Part shown: positions 31,758-40,400 of the stretch, piece after piece
Numbering within the stretch: position 1 is the first letter of the stretch
How the letters are laid out: each line of letters begins with the position of its first letter
Source: Defluviimonas sp. SAOS-178_SWC
GTDB taxonomy: Bacteria; Pseudomonadota; Alphaproteobacteria; Rhodobacterales; Rhodobacteraceae
Length of the DNA stretch: 64,000 bases
NCBI RefSeq assembly: GCF_039830135.1
Contig: NZ_CP156081.1
Location: 2,404,001 to 2,468,000 of the forward strand
Reading direction: 5' to 3'
The notes under the pieces: model-generated
Database searches by the model: none
Told to the model about the DNA's origin: nothing
Seen by the model: the letters and a program-made list of their open reading frames with translations, nothing else
Position numbers and translations under genes: made by a program

Positions 31758-34700
31758 TCATTCTTCTCCAAGCTTTCGTAGCGCGCACAATGTGTTGACC
31801 AGCCGCATCTGCTCCACGCTCTCGCATTTAGCTTCGCGCAGACGCGGAGCCCCGAAAACCAGGGCCAAACCTTTTGCCCGCGAGACGGCCACGTTGATGC
31901 GGTTGAGCGAGAACAGGAAGTCCATCCCGCGCGAAGTTTCCTCAGCAGAGGATGCCGTCATCGAAACGAGGCAGACCGGTGCTTCCTGGCCCTGGAATTT
32001 GTCCACCGTGCCCACCCGGATCGCTTCGGGCAAGGCCTCGCGTAGCGCGTTAACCTGAGCGTTGTAGGGCGCGACGACGATGATATCAGATTGACGAATG
32101 GGGCGCGTTACGCCGTCCTTCTCCGTCCAAGCGCCCGTAAGCAGTTCCTCGACGGCAGCTTGGATCGCCTCGACTTCTTCCAATGCGACCTGCGCGTTCC
32201 CTTCATGTGCCACCGTTACCCAAAAGGCGCCGGCTTCCGAAAAATTCGTGCCGGTCACCGCCTGGCGGGCAGTATCGGGGTGACTTTCGAGACGACCCTC
32301 ATAGACCTGATCCGAAATGAAGCGATTGACCTCCGGATGCATGCGCCGTGTCACGCCCAGGAAAATGCCGCGATCCGGCGGAATGGTGGCGTGATCACCC
32401 AACATCCATTCCAGACAGGACAGGTTCGCAGGCGCCGGATGCGCGCCTTGGATCACCTGCGGCAACTGGCGCGGGTCGCCCACCAGCACGATGTTACGCG
32501 CGGCACGGCCCATGGCCGCCATGTTGGCCAGCCCCACCTGGCCTGCCTCGTCCACAAACAGCCAGTCGAAGGTTTGAGTGTTCTCTTCGCGGGAAAAGAA
32601 GAATGCCGTGCCGCCCACCACCTGACCACCTGACGCTGCTTCCGCGTTGTCATTGGTGCGGCGGATCGGGCAGTCCTGAGGATAACCATCCTCTTCGCCC
32701 GACACCTTGTGGATGAGGTCCAGGTCAATCGGAAGATCCGCGTCTTCCAGCGCCTTCAGACACCCCATCAAAACGTTGCGAATGGCTTCATGGGAATTGG
32801 AGGCCACGCCCACCCGTTTTCCCGCTCGGACAAGCGACAGAATTGCACGCGCTGTGACATGAGTCTTGCCGGTCCCAGGCGGTCCCTGAATGGGCATCAC
32901 CGTTTCATCCATTCGCCCGACTGCCGCGATGGTGCCTGCGACCACGTCACCCTGAGGCAGAATGGGGCCCGCGCCCGTCAGCCTCGGGGCCGACCGCGAG
33001 AGAAGATCATCGACGGCGCGGTAGCTCCGAGGACCACACTGGTCATCAATCACGTCGCGCAGGGCGGACGCGATCACGTCGGCATTGATCGGTTTGTCGG
33101 GATGAAGTGTCAGGCGGTCCGTCAAGAGATCAGCCCGTGCCGCACCAATCTTCAGTGTAATCGTTCGCCCCGTCCGATCGAACGCCTCGATACTCACCGA
33201 TGTGAAGCCCTCGGGCGTCGGAATGCTGGCCTTCTTGCCGCCGCGCAATTTGCTTTCCTGCGCCGGAAAGCGGTAGCTGCGCTGCACTGAGCGCTTGATC
33301 GGCTCGGCGGGCCCAGTCGCGACGAGTCCTCCCAAGGCATCGAGATCATCGATCAGATCCTCATCATCCTTGCCCAGACTATCAAAAATCGCCCACCAGG
33401 CCGGTTTGGCCTCGCGCTTGTGAAACATCCCGAGGTCAAACAGCATCGACTGCCTCTCCTCTGAGAGGTCTGACTCCGCAAGCTGTGATCGTAAGGCCTG
33501 GGCCTCGATATCCTCATCACTTTCCTTCGCATCCGCAGATTCAATGAGCTGCGGCCAAGGGCCTTCGGGGCGGATTTCAACCAACCAGTCGCGGAGGCGT
33601 TCTGTCGAAACACAGTCGATGCGATTGTAGTCCTCGATCTCGTCGAGGATCTGCTGCTCGCCGGTTTCTCGCCAATGTTCATACGCCACAACCGAACCGC
33701 CGGCCGTCTTGACCTCACCCTTGCGTTCAAGCCCATAGAAGGCTTCCAGCGACTTGATCGAATAGTTGGGCTCGGAGCAGATCAGGCTACCGCGCACAAC
33801 AGCATAGAGATCCACGAAGCGGCGCTCCCGAAGCAGCCGATCCAGGAACGCCTCGCCGATCCCGTATTTCGCGGTCAGGCGGCGCAGGGCCGTGATTTCG
33901 TAGGGAGCGTAGTGATAGATCCGCGCCTGCGGGAAACTTGCGAGCCGGTCCCGGAAGAAGTCGAGCAGTTCCGACAGGGCCTGCGCCTCCGCCTTGTGGT
34001 CATGCGCCCAGAAGGCTCGAAAGCCTCCATCGAACCAGACGCCATGCAGATATTCGAGCCCGCCTTCGTAATGGGGGTCCCCCTCGATGTCGTAAAAGAG
34101 GTCACCAGGCTGCGGCGCCGGCAGCAGATCAAATCCCTTCCCGAATTGGGGTGGACGCAGCTCATAGTGGGGTGCCCCCACCTTCCGGGCATTTTGGAGC
34201 CGAGCCTGCGTGCGCAGTTTTTCCAGGGTCTCATTCGCCATGCCGCGAATTGAACCGGCATGCGTCGCCAGCCCCGCCATCGTGGAGATCCCGGCGGCTT
34301 CCAGCTTCTTGACCTGCCCCTTGGCGATGTTCGCCACGTTGAAAAGACTGTCCTCGGCATCCCAGACACTGCCGCAGTGATCTGCCCACCGACAGAGAGC
34401 GCAATCGGAACAAGGTATAGGCCGCGTCGTCGCGGGTTCAGCCACAAAGGCCTCAAGTCTAGCGCGAGCGGCGCGCGCGTAATGGGCATAGTCCGCCAGC
34501 CGCAGGGTCGCCCTCTGGCCTGTCCCCAGTTCGACATGGGCAAATTCGGGTGCCACGCCTTGGATCTCGGCCAGAAGGTCGGAGTAGAGCACCAGTTGCA
34601 GCACGTGCTTCGGGTGAGGCTGGCGCTTGAGCTTGGTATCGGCTACCTCATAGCTGAACGGACCCAGAGCCGAAGGGCGCTCGACCCTTTCCAGGAAGTC

Positions 34701-35033
34701 TGACCATCCGCCCCAGTTGCCCGCGAGAAACGCGCCCTGGAACACCACCTCGGCCCCTATGGCAAGTGCGGCGCGGGTTTCTTCTGCGTTGGCAGCCAGA
34801 TCACCCCGATCGATCTCGATCACATGCCGCCCGGATGCCTTCAGCTTCGCCAAATGCGCCGCCTCATGCGCATCCCCCTGCTTCTGCAGCAGGGCAGCAT
34901 CTTCGGTGTCTTGACCGGGCTCAGGCCCCTCGCCGCGCATCCGCAACAGATCAAGCTGGGTTGCGTGAGCGCAGCCCATGAAGCGCATCAGATCCGTCGC
35001 AGAGAAAAGGATATTGCCGCCAAATGCCCGCAT
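31758..35033 (-). CDS. RecB-like (TM0106 family) nuclease / RNase H-like / SF1 helicase fusion
   Basis: A 1,091-aa protein. Residues 1-260 look like a Cas4/RecB-type nuclease: a cysteine in FMGCAHATQ pairs with CSDCALCRWADHC near residue 205 to hold an iron-sulfur cluster, and EVADTKLKRQ supplies the acidic-Lys core. Residues 300-480 look like an RNase H-like exonuclease (DLFYDIEGDP, YHYAPYEITAL, DYNRIDCVST). The C-terminal half is an Upf1-like SF1 helicase: Walker A IQGPPGTGKTHVTA near residue 715, DEAGQVGLAN, GDPRQLPQV, VDKFQGQEAPV and NVAVSRAKGL. It is the first gene of an operon that runs directly into mcrB and mcrC, so it probably processes the DNA ends that McrBC makes (inference). Confidence 0.88.
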   Translation of the reverse strand: MRAFGGNILFSATDLMRFMGCAHATQLDLLRMRGEGPEPGQDTEDAALLQKQGDAHEAAHLAKLKASGRHVIEIDRGDLAANAEETRAALAIGAEVVFQGAFLAGNWGGWSDFLERVERPSALGPFSYEVADTKLKRQPHPKHVLQLVLYSDLLAEIQGVAPEFAHVELGTGQRATLRLADYAHYARAARARLEAFVAEPATTRPIPCSDCALCRWADHCGSVWDAEDSLFNVANIAKGQVKKLEAAGISTMAGLATHAGSIRGMANETLEKLRTQARLQNARKVGAPHYELRPPQFGKGFDLLPAPQPGDLFYDIEGDPHYEGGLEYLHGVWFDGGFRAFWAHDHKAEAQALSELLDFFRDRLASFPQARIYHYAPYEITALRRLTAKYGIGEAFLDRLLRERRFVDLYAVVRGSLICSEPNYSIKSLEAFYGLERKGEVKTAGGSVVAYEHWRETGEQQILDEIEDYNRIDCVSTERLRDWLVEIRPEGPWPQLIESADAKESDEDIEAQALRSQLAESDLSEERQSMLFDLGMFHKREAKPAWWAIFDSLGKDDEDLIDDLDALGGLVATGPAEPIKRSVQRSYRFPAQESKLRGGKKASIPTPEGFTSVSIEAFDRTGRTITLKIGAARADLLTDRLTLHPDKPINADVIASALRDVIDDQCGPRSYRAVDDLLSRSAPRLTGAGPILPQGDVVAGTIAAVGRMDETVMPIQGPPGTGKTHVTARAILSLVRAGKRVGVASNSHEAIRNVLMGCLKALEDADLPIDLDLIHKVSGEEDGYPQDCPIRRTNDNAEAASGGQVVGGTAFFFSREENTQTFDWLFVDEAGQVGLANMAAMGRAARNIVLVGDPRQLPQVIQGAHPAPANLSCLEWMLGDHATIPPDRGIFLGVTRRMHPEVNRFISDQVYEGRLESHPDTARQAVTGTNFSEAGAFWVTVAHEGNAQVALEEVEAIQAAVEELLTGAWTEKDGVTRPIRQSDIIVVAPYNAQVNALREALPEAIRVGTVDKFQGQEAPVCLVSMTASSAEETSRGMDFLFSLNRINVAVSRAKGLALVFGAPRLREAKCESVEQMRLVNTLCALRKLGEE

Positions 35034-35057
35034 GGGTTCCTACAATTAATAAAGAGC

Positions 35058-35088
35058 GCAACTCAAAGCGAAATCGTCTCAGAGTTGC
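35058..35088. promoter_or_regulatory. Inverted repeat upstream of the helicase-nuclease/McrBC operon
   Basis: GCAACTC at 35,058-35,064 and GAGTTGC at 35,082-35,088 form a 7-bp inverted repeat with centres 24 bp apart, 25-55 bp upstream of the start at 35,033. It could be an operator for one of the nearby regulators such as the WYL protein. There is no direct proof. Confidence 0.35.
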
Positions 35089-35209
35089 ACCTTGTTCAAT
35101 AACCCAGATGGGTGTCAACAACTGTCACGCACAACATTGCGCGGCAACGGAATACGACGAAGCATTACCCTGATTTCTTCGTGATGCTAGGTGCTTAGAG
35201 ATCACGCCT

Positions 35210-35473
35210 CTAGCTTGCACGCACGATCCGCAGGCTTTTCGGCGCGATCAACGAAGGGGCCTTGCCTTTCGCCCCCATCCGAAGTGAGAACCCGCGCTCG
35301 ATCAGCGCCACCGCTTCGTCGAGCGTCTTCACATAGGTCGCATGCTCGGCATGGTGCTTGTGCTTGCCATGCGCCGGGTCGGCAAGTTGATAGCCCTTGC
35401 TGGTGACGACCGGTTCCTCCACGCCGCCGCTCCGGGAGGAGATCCGTTCAATCCTGATGACACGTCCGCTCAT
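35210..35473 (-). CDS. Small hypothetical protein
   Basis: An 87-aa basic protein (MSGRVIRIERISSRSG..., with a His-rich GKHKHHAEHATY stretch in the middle and a C-terminal APKSLRIVRAS). No domain is recognised. Coding style is like that of the neighbours. It is divergent from the WYL regulator at 35,623 and shares a 150-bp promoter gap with it. Function unknown; an accessory role in the adjacent system is possible. Confidence 0.6.
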   Translation of the reverse strand: MSGRVIRIERISSRSGGVEEPVVTSKGYQLADPAHGKHKHHAEHATYVKTLDEAVALIERGFSLRMGAKGKAPSLIAPKSLRIVRAS

Positions 35474-35622
35474 GTTGCAGTTCCTTCTGCCAAGTTGGTG
35501 CGCCCCGCCGAACCCAAGGAACTCGTGCTGAAATCACCTGCTAAGGGAATCACTCGACAGGGCGCAGGAACCTTCCTAGCCTGCGAGGGTGTCAAACTCT
35601 GACAGGCTCGCTCGGTGCGCTT

Positions 35623-36603
35623 ATGTCTTTCGCGAAAGCCCAGGATCTGATCCGCCTCGCTCAAATGGCAGCGGCGCGGCGGTATGGCATAAGCCTTGAA
35701 GACATTTGCGCCGAGTTCGACGTTTCGCACCGAACAGCACAGCGGATGACCGACGCTCTGGAAGAGACGTTCAGCAACGTCACTGCGGAAGACGGTGAGG
35801 ATAGAAAACGTCGCTGGCGCCTCTCCGATCCGCACCTCGATCGGCTTCAGCTGCGCCAAGAGACCGGGATCGAGGCGCTGGAGATCGCGGCGCGCGGCGC
35901 CGAGGCCGATGGACGTCTCCGACACGCGCAAGCTCTCACCGATCTTCGTGACGGGCTGCTCGCCAGGCTGTCCTCACGCAGCGCAGCCCGGGTCGAAGCC
36001 GATGCCGAAGCGGTTCTGACGGCAATGGGCCAGGTGACACGACCCGGTCCACGCGTCAGCGTTTCCCCTGACATTCTCGACGCGATCATCGAGGCGTTGC
36101 GCGGCCCCTTCCGCCTGCGCGTTCTTTACAATGCAGACACGACGTCGCGCATCCTCGAACCTCATGGCGTCCTGCTCGGTCATCGCACCTATCTTGCTGC
36201 CCGTGATCCAGCCAAGGCCGATGAGGTTCGGAACTTCCGGATCGATCTCATTCGCGAGGCAACAACGCTCGACGAGAGCTTTGCGCTGAAGGAAGGGTTC
36301 ACCATTGCGGACTATGCCGCGCAGTCCTTCGGCGTCTGGCAAGACCCGGAGCAATATGGAGAGGTCGTTTGGCGTTTTGCGCCGGAGGCGGCGGACCGGG
36401 CGGCGGGGTTCAGGTTTCACCCGGATCAGATCCTCGAGCCGCAAAGTGACGGCAGTCTGATCGTGCGCTTCCATGCGGCCGGATGGCTCGAAATGACCTG
36501 GCATCTTTATCAATGGGGCGACAAGGTCGAGGTGATCGCCCCCGAGGGGTTACGCGCCTTAGTGGAGGACTATCGCCGGTCCGATTTCGGGGCGATGCCA
36601 TGA
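35623..36603 (+). CDS. WYL-domain transcriptional regulator
   Basis: A 326-aa protein. The N-terminal helix-turn-helix is YGISLEDICAEFDVSHRTAQRMTDAL. The WYL domain follows around RVLYNADTTSRILEPHGVLLGHRTYLAARDPAK with RNFRIDLIREA, and the C-terminus (WLEMTWHLYQWGDKVEVIAPEGLRALVEDY) is the WCX extension. WYL proteins regulate many defense systems by sensing nucleic acids or nucleotides. It begins a rightward set with the HEPN gene (25 bp downstream) and the exonuclease-RecQ-UvrD gene, which it probably controls. Confidence 0.9.
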   Translation: MSFAKAQDLIRLAQMAAARRYGISLEDICAEFDVSHRTAQRMTDALEETFSNVTAEDGEDRKRRWRLSDPHLDRLQLRQETGIEALEIAARGAEADGRLRHAQALTDLRDGLLARLSSRSAARVEADAEAVLTAMGQVTRPGPRVSVSPDILDAIIEALRGPFRLRVLYNADTTSRILEPHGVLLGHRTYLAARDPAKADEVRNFRIDLIREATTLDESFALKEGFTIADYAAQSFGVWQDPEQYGEVVWRFAPEAADRAAGFRFHPDQILEPQSDGSLIVRFHAAGWLEMTWHLYQWGDKVEVIAPEGLRALVEDYRRSDFGAMP

Positions 36604-36628
36604 AAGCGATTTTCAAAGGAGATATTTG

Positions 36629-37294
36629 ATGGACGGCAGTTTGAAATTCAGCGCGCTCAAGGAAAAACAGCGCGCCATTCGGGCCGGCTTCCCTGAAACG
36701 ATGGGCTTGCGCGTCCACCGCGCCATCAGCTGGGTCGGCAGGTCCGAGGCCTGTGATGGGGACGACGACGCACGCTTCCTGTTTCTCTGGATTGCCTTCA
36801 ATGCGGCCTATGCCGACGAGCGCGAGTTTCAGTCGATCGCACCGGGTGAACGCGCGGCCTTTCTGGATTTTTTTGGCAAGCTTGTCGCGCTGGACAAGGA
36901 GAAGAAGGTCTACAAGGCTTTGTGGCAAAGGTTCACCGGCCCCGTCCGTCTGCTCATGGACAACCGGTTCGTGTTCAATCCGTTTTGGCAGCACCACAAT
37001 GGGATCGACGGGTATGACGACTGGGAGGCGCGTTTCAACGCCTCCGTCCGATCCTTCACCCAGGCATTCCAGGCCGGGGATACCGCACGCGTCCTCAGCT
37101 TTGTTTTTGACCGCCTATACGTATTGCGCAACCAACTCATCCATGGCGGTGCGACCTGGAACAGCGGTGTGAACAGAGCGCAAGTTCGCGATGGCGCCAC
37201 CATTCTGGCGTTTCTGCTCCCCGTCTTTGTAGACCTGATGATGGACAACCCTGAACAGGATTGGGGGAAGCCGTTTTATCCCGTTGTCGATTAG
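36629..37294 (+). CDS. HEPN-like protein (Rx4H motif, putative ribonuclease)
   Basis: A 221-aa mostly helical protein. Near residue 166 it has RNQLIHGG, which fits the Rx4H active-site motif (Arg, polar residue, then His four residues on) of HEPN ribonucleases such as ApeA- and RnlA-type toxins. Aromatic-rich segments (FLFLWIAFNAAY, NRFVFNPFWQHHNG) occur earlier. HEPN enzymes cleave RNA and often act as abortive-infection effectors. The ATG at 36,629 has AAGGAG 7 nt upstream. It sits 25 bp after the WYL gene and 197 bp before the giant helicase gene. The family assignment rests on one motif and the helical style, so it is tentative. Confidence 0.7.
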   Translation: MDGSLKFSALKEKQRAIRAGFPETMGLRVHRAISWVGRSEACDGDDDARFLFLWIAFNAAYADEREFQSIAPGERAAFLDFFGKLVALDKEKKVYKALWQRFTGPVRLLMDNRFVFNPFWQHHNGIDGYDDWEARFNASVRSFTQAFQAGDTARVLSFVFDRLYVLRNQLIHGGATWNSGVNRAQVRDGATILAFLLPVFVDLMMDNPEQDWGKPFYPVVD

Positions 37295-37491
37295 GATTTT
37301 GAGGTCGCCAACATTGTTGCGCCAGGCGCCCCAATTTCCACTTCTCGCCCCAACTGTGACAAAAAGCTTTCCAATCATCACAGCCGTATCTGTTTCAAGG
37401 TCCCTCGAAGGCACACGAACCTTGTGTTTCAAGCCGGGAGAAGATCGACGACATCTCAGACTGAAAGACCATCTCGGACCGATCGCTCGCA

Positions 37492-40400
37492 ATGTATGAA
37501 CCTTCAGACAAGCTTCTCGAGCAGTGCGTGTCGGTCGACATCGAGGTGGATCCCAAGACCGCTCGGATCTTTGCCTTTGCGGCGGTTCAGCGTGGCGAAA
37601 CGCCTCCGATCCTCTCCCGCAAAGGCGATTTGGAAGGTGCACTTGATCGGCTGGAAAGGTCGCTGGCCAACAGCGATCATCTGATCGGTCACAACATCCT
37701 GCGCCATGATCTGCCCCACCTCGCTGCGGCGCGGCCGCGCTTGGCGAAGCTCTTCGGCGCGCCGATCGACACATTGTGGCTCAACCCGCTCGCCTTTCCG
37801 CGCAACCCTTACCACCACCTCGTCAAGCACTACCATGATGGCCGTCTGCAGGCGGGACATGTGAATAATCCAGAACTCGACGCACGGTTGGTGTTTCAGG
37901 TCCTTGAAAACCAGATCGACGCATTCCGCGATCTCCATAGGGCTGAACCCGATGCGCTGACCGCCTATCATTTTCTGGCCACGCGGCAGGAAGCCTCGGC
38001 CGGGTTTGATGCCGTGTTCAACCTTACCCGTTCCGCCCCGGCTCCCTCGGCGCGAGCGGCAGAAGATGCGATCCGGCGTCTCCTGTCAGGCCGTGCATGT
38101 AGCCGGCGTATCGAGCAGACGCTGGGGCGATTGGCAAGTCCGCAGCTCGGCTGGCCGATGGCCTATGCCCTCTCGTGGATTTCGGTAGCCGGCGGAGAGT
38201 CCGTGATGCCGCCGTGGGTGCGCATGCAGTTCCGCGAGGCCGCGCTCATCGTGCGCCATTTGCGTGATACGGCCTGCGACAGCCCCGACTGTGCATGGTG
38301 CCGCGAAAAGAATGATCCCAAACGCGCGCTCTCGCGCTGGTTCGGTTTCGAGGCCTTCCGGCCTCAGCCAATGGACGACATGGGCCGACCCTTGCAGGAA
38401 CGGATCGTCGATGAGGCGATGCACGGACAGAGCATCCTCGGCATTCTGCCTACCGGCACCGGGAAATCGGTCTGCTATCAGATCCCGGCACTTTCCAAGT
38501 TCGACAAGACCGGGGCGCTGACAGTCGTTATCTCGCCTCTGGTGGCGCTGATGTCCGATCAGGTGCAGGGAATGGCACGCGCCGGGATTTCCTCTGCCGT
38601 CACAGTGAACGGCATGCTTTCGCTACCCGAACGGCAAGATGCGCTCGACAAAGTACGCATGGGCGAAGCTGCAATGCTGCTGATCTCGCCCGAGCAGCTG
38701 CGCAGTGTGTCGGTCCGCTCGGTCCTGGCGCAGCGCGAGGTCGGTCTTTGGGTGCTGGATGAAGCCCACTGTATTTCGAAATGGGGCCACGACTTTCGGC
38801 CCGACTACCGCTATGTCGGACGCTTCATCAAAGAATTCTCGGGGGACGAGCCCTCGGCGCCTATCTTGTGCTTGACCGCCACTGCCAAGCCAGAAGTCGT
38901 TCGCGATATCCGGGAGCATTTCCTATCCCGACTTGAAGCCGACCTGTTACTCCTGGACGGCGGCGCGGTCCGTACCAACCTGACCTTCGAAGTGCGGCCG
39001 ACCCAGCGCGGGACCAAGCTTGCCGATATCCTCGACGTGATCGAAGCGAAGCTGCCGCGCGAAGGAGCCTCTGGTGCTGTAGTCTACTGCGCGACGCGCA
39101 GCACAACAGAACGGGTCGCGGAGTTCCTCAAACAACAGGGTCTCGCGGCCGAGCATTTCCATGCGGGACTGAAGCCGGACGAAAAGCGGGACATTCAGGA
39201 ACGGTTCCGAATCGGAGAGCTCCGGGTGATCGCCGCCACCAATGCCTTTGGCATGGGGATCGACAAGCCCGATATCCGGCTGGTTGTTCATGGGGATATT
39301 CCCGGATCTCTTGAGAACTACCTGCAGGAAGCCGGTCGCGCCGGACGCGATCGGGAGCACGCCAATTGCGTCCTGCTCTTCGCCGGCGATGATGTTGAGC
39401 GCCAGTTCTCGCTCTCCGCCCGGTCACGACTCGCACGGCACGAGATTGGCGCGATCTTGAAGGCCCTGCGCAGACTCGACGGTAGGACCTCGAAGCATGG
39501 GGAAGTTGTCGCAACCTCGGGCGAAATCGTGCGCGCCGAGAAGGATCTGGAGTTCGAGCGCGACAGCGCAACCGACGATACCCGGGTCAAGACAGCCGTG
39601 TCATGGCTCGAAGAAGCAAAGCTGCTGACCCGCGAAGAAAACCGGGTTCAGGTCTTCCCCTCCTCCCTGCGTGTCCAGCGGCTGGAGGAAGCTGAGACTA
39701 TTCTCGCGGCAGCCGACATCACCGGCACGCGTCGGCAGCAGCTTCTGGACATCGTGCGCCACCTGATGAACGCACCGCCGGACCAGGGTATCTCGACGGA
39801 CGAATTGACCGGCGTCAGCGGCTTGACGGGCGGCGGCCTAAACAAGGCGCTGTCCGATCTCGAAGCCCTCGGCATCGCCCAAAATGATGTAGTTGTAACT
39901 GTCTTCATTCATGTCGGCGTTGAAGGGCAGTCATCGCAGCGCCTCGGTCAAGCTTCCCGGCTTGAGGAGGATCTGATCGCACTGATGCGCGAGGCGGCCC
40001 CCGACATCGAAGGGGATGAGGCGTCACCATTGCATCTCGCCGAGACCTGTCAGGCGCTGCGCGATCGTGACCATGGATCCGCACGCCCGGATATCGTCGA
40101 GAAGCTCCTGCGCGGAATTGCAGGGGACGGGCGTGATCAGGATGGCGGGCGCGGCAACATTCGGCTGCGCAAAGCCTCGCGCAACACCCTCATGGTGGCC
40201 TTGCAACGCTCGTGGCCGGTGCTGGAACAGACTGCGGCAATCCGCCGGCAAGCCGCGGAACTTCTGCTCGCCCACTTGGTCGGCAAGCTGACCAAAGGAA
40301 CGCGCGGCAAAGACCTCCAGGTCGAAACCACGATGGGCGATCTGCTCGCATCGCTCAGCGGCGACGCCTTCCTTCGTGGCGCCGTGCAGGACATGAACAA

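Noticed and set aside
36629..37294. Classifying the HEPN-like protein as a toxin of a toxin-antitoxin pair
   Set aside because: No MNT or small antitoxin gene is adjacent; the neighbours are a WYL regulator and a helicase fusion.
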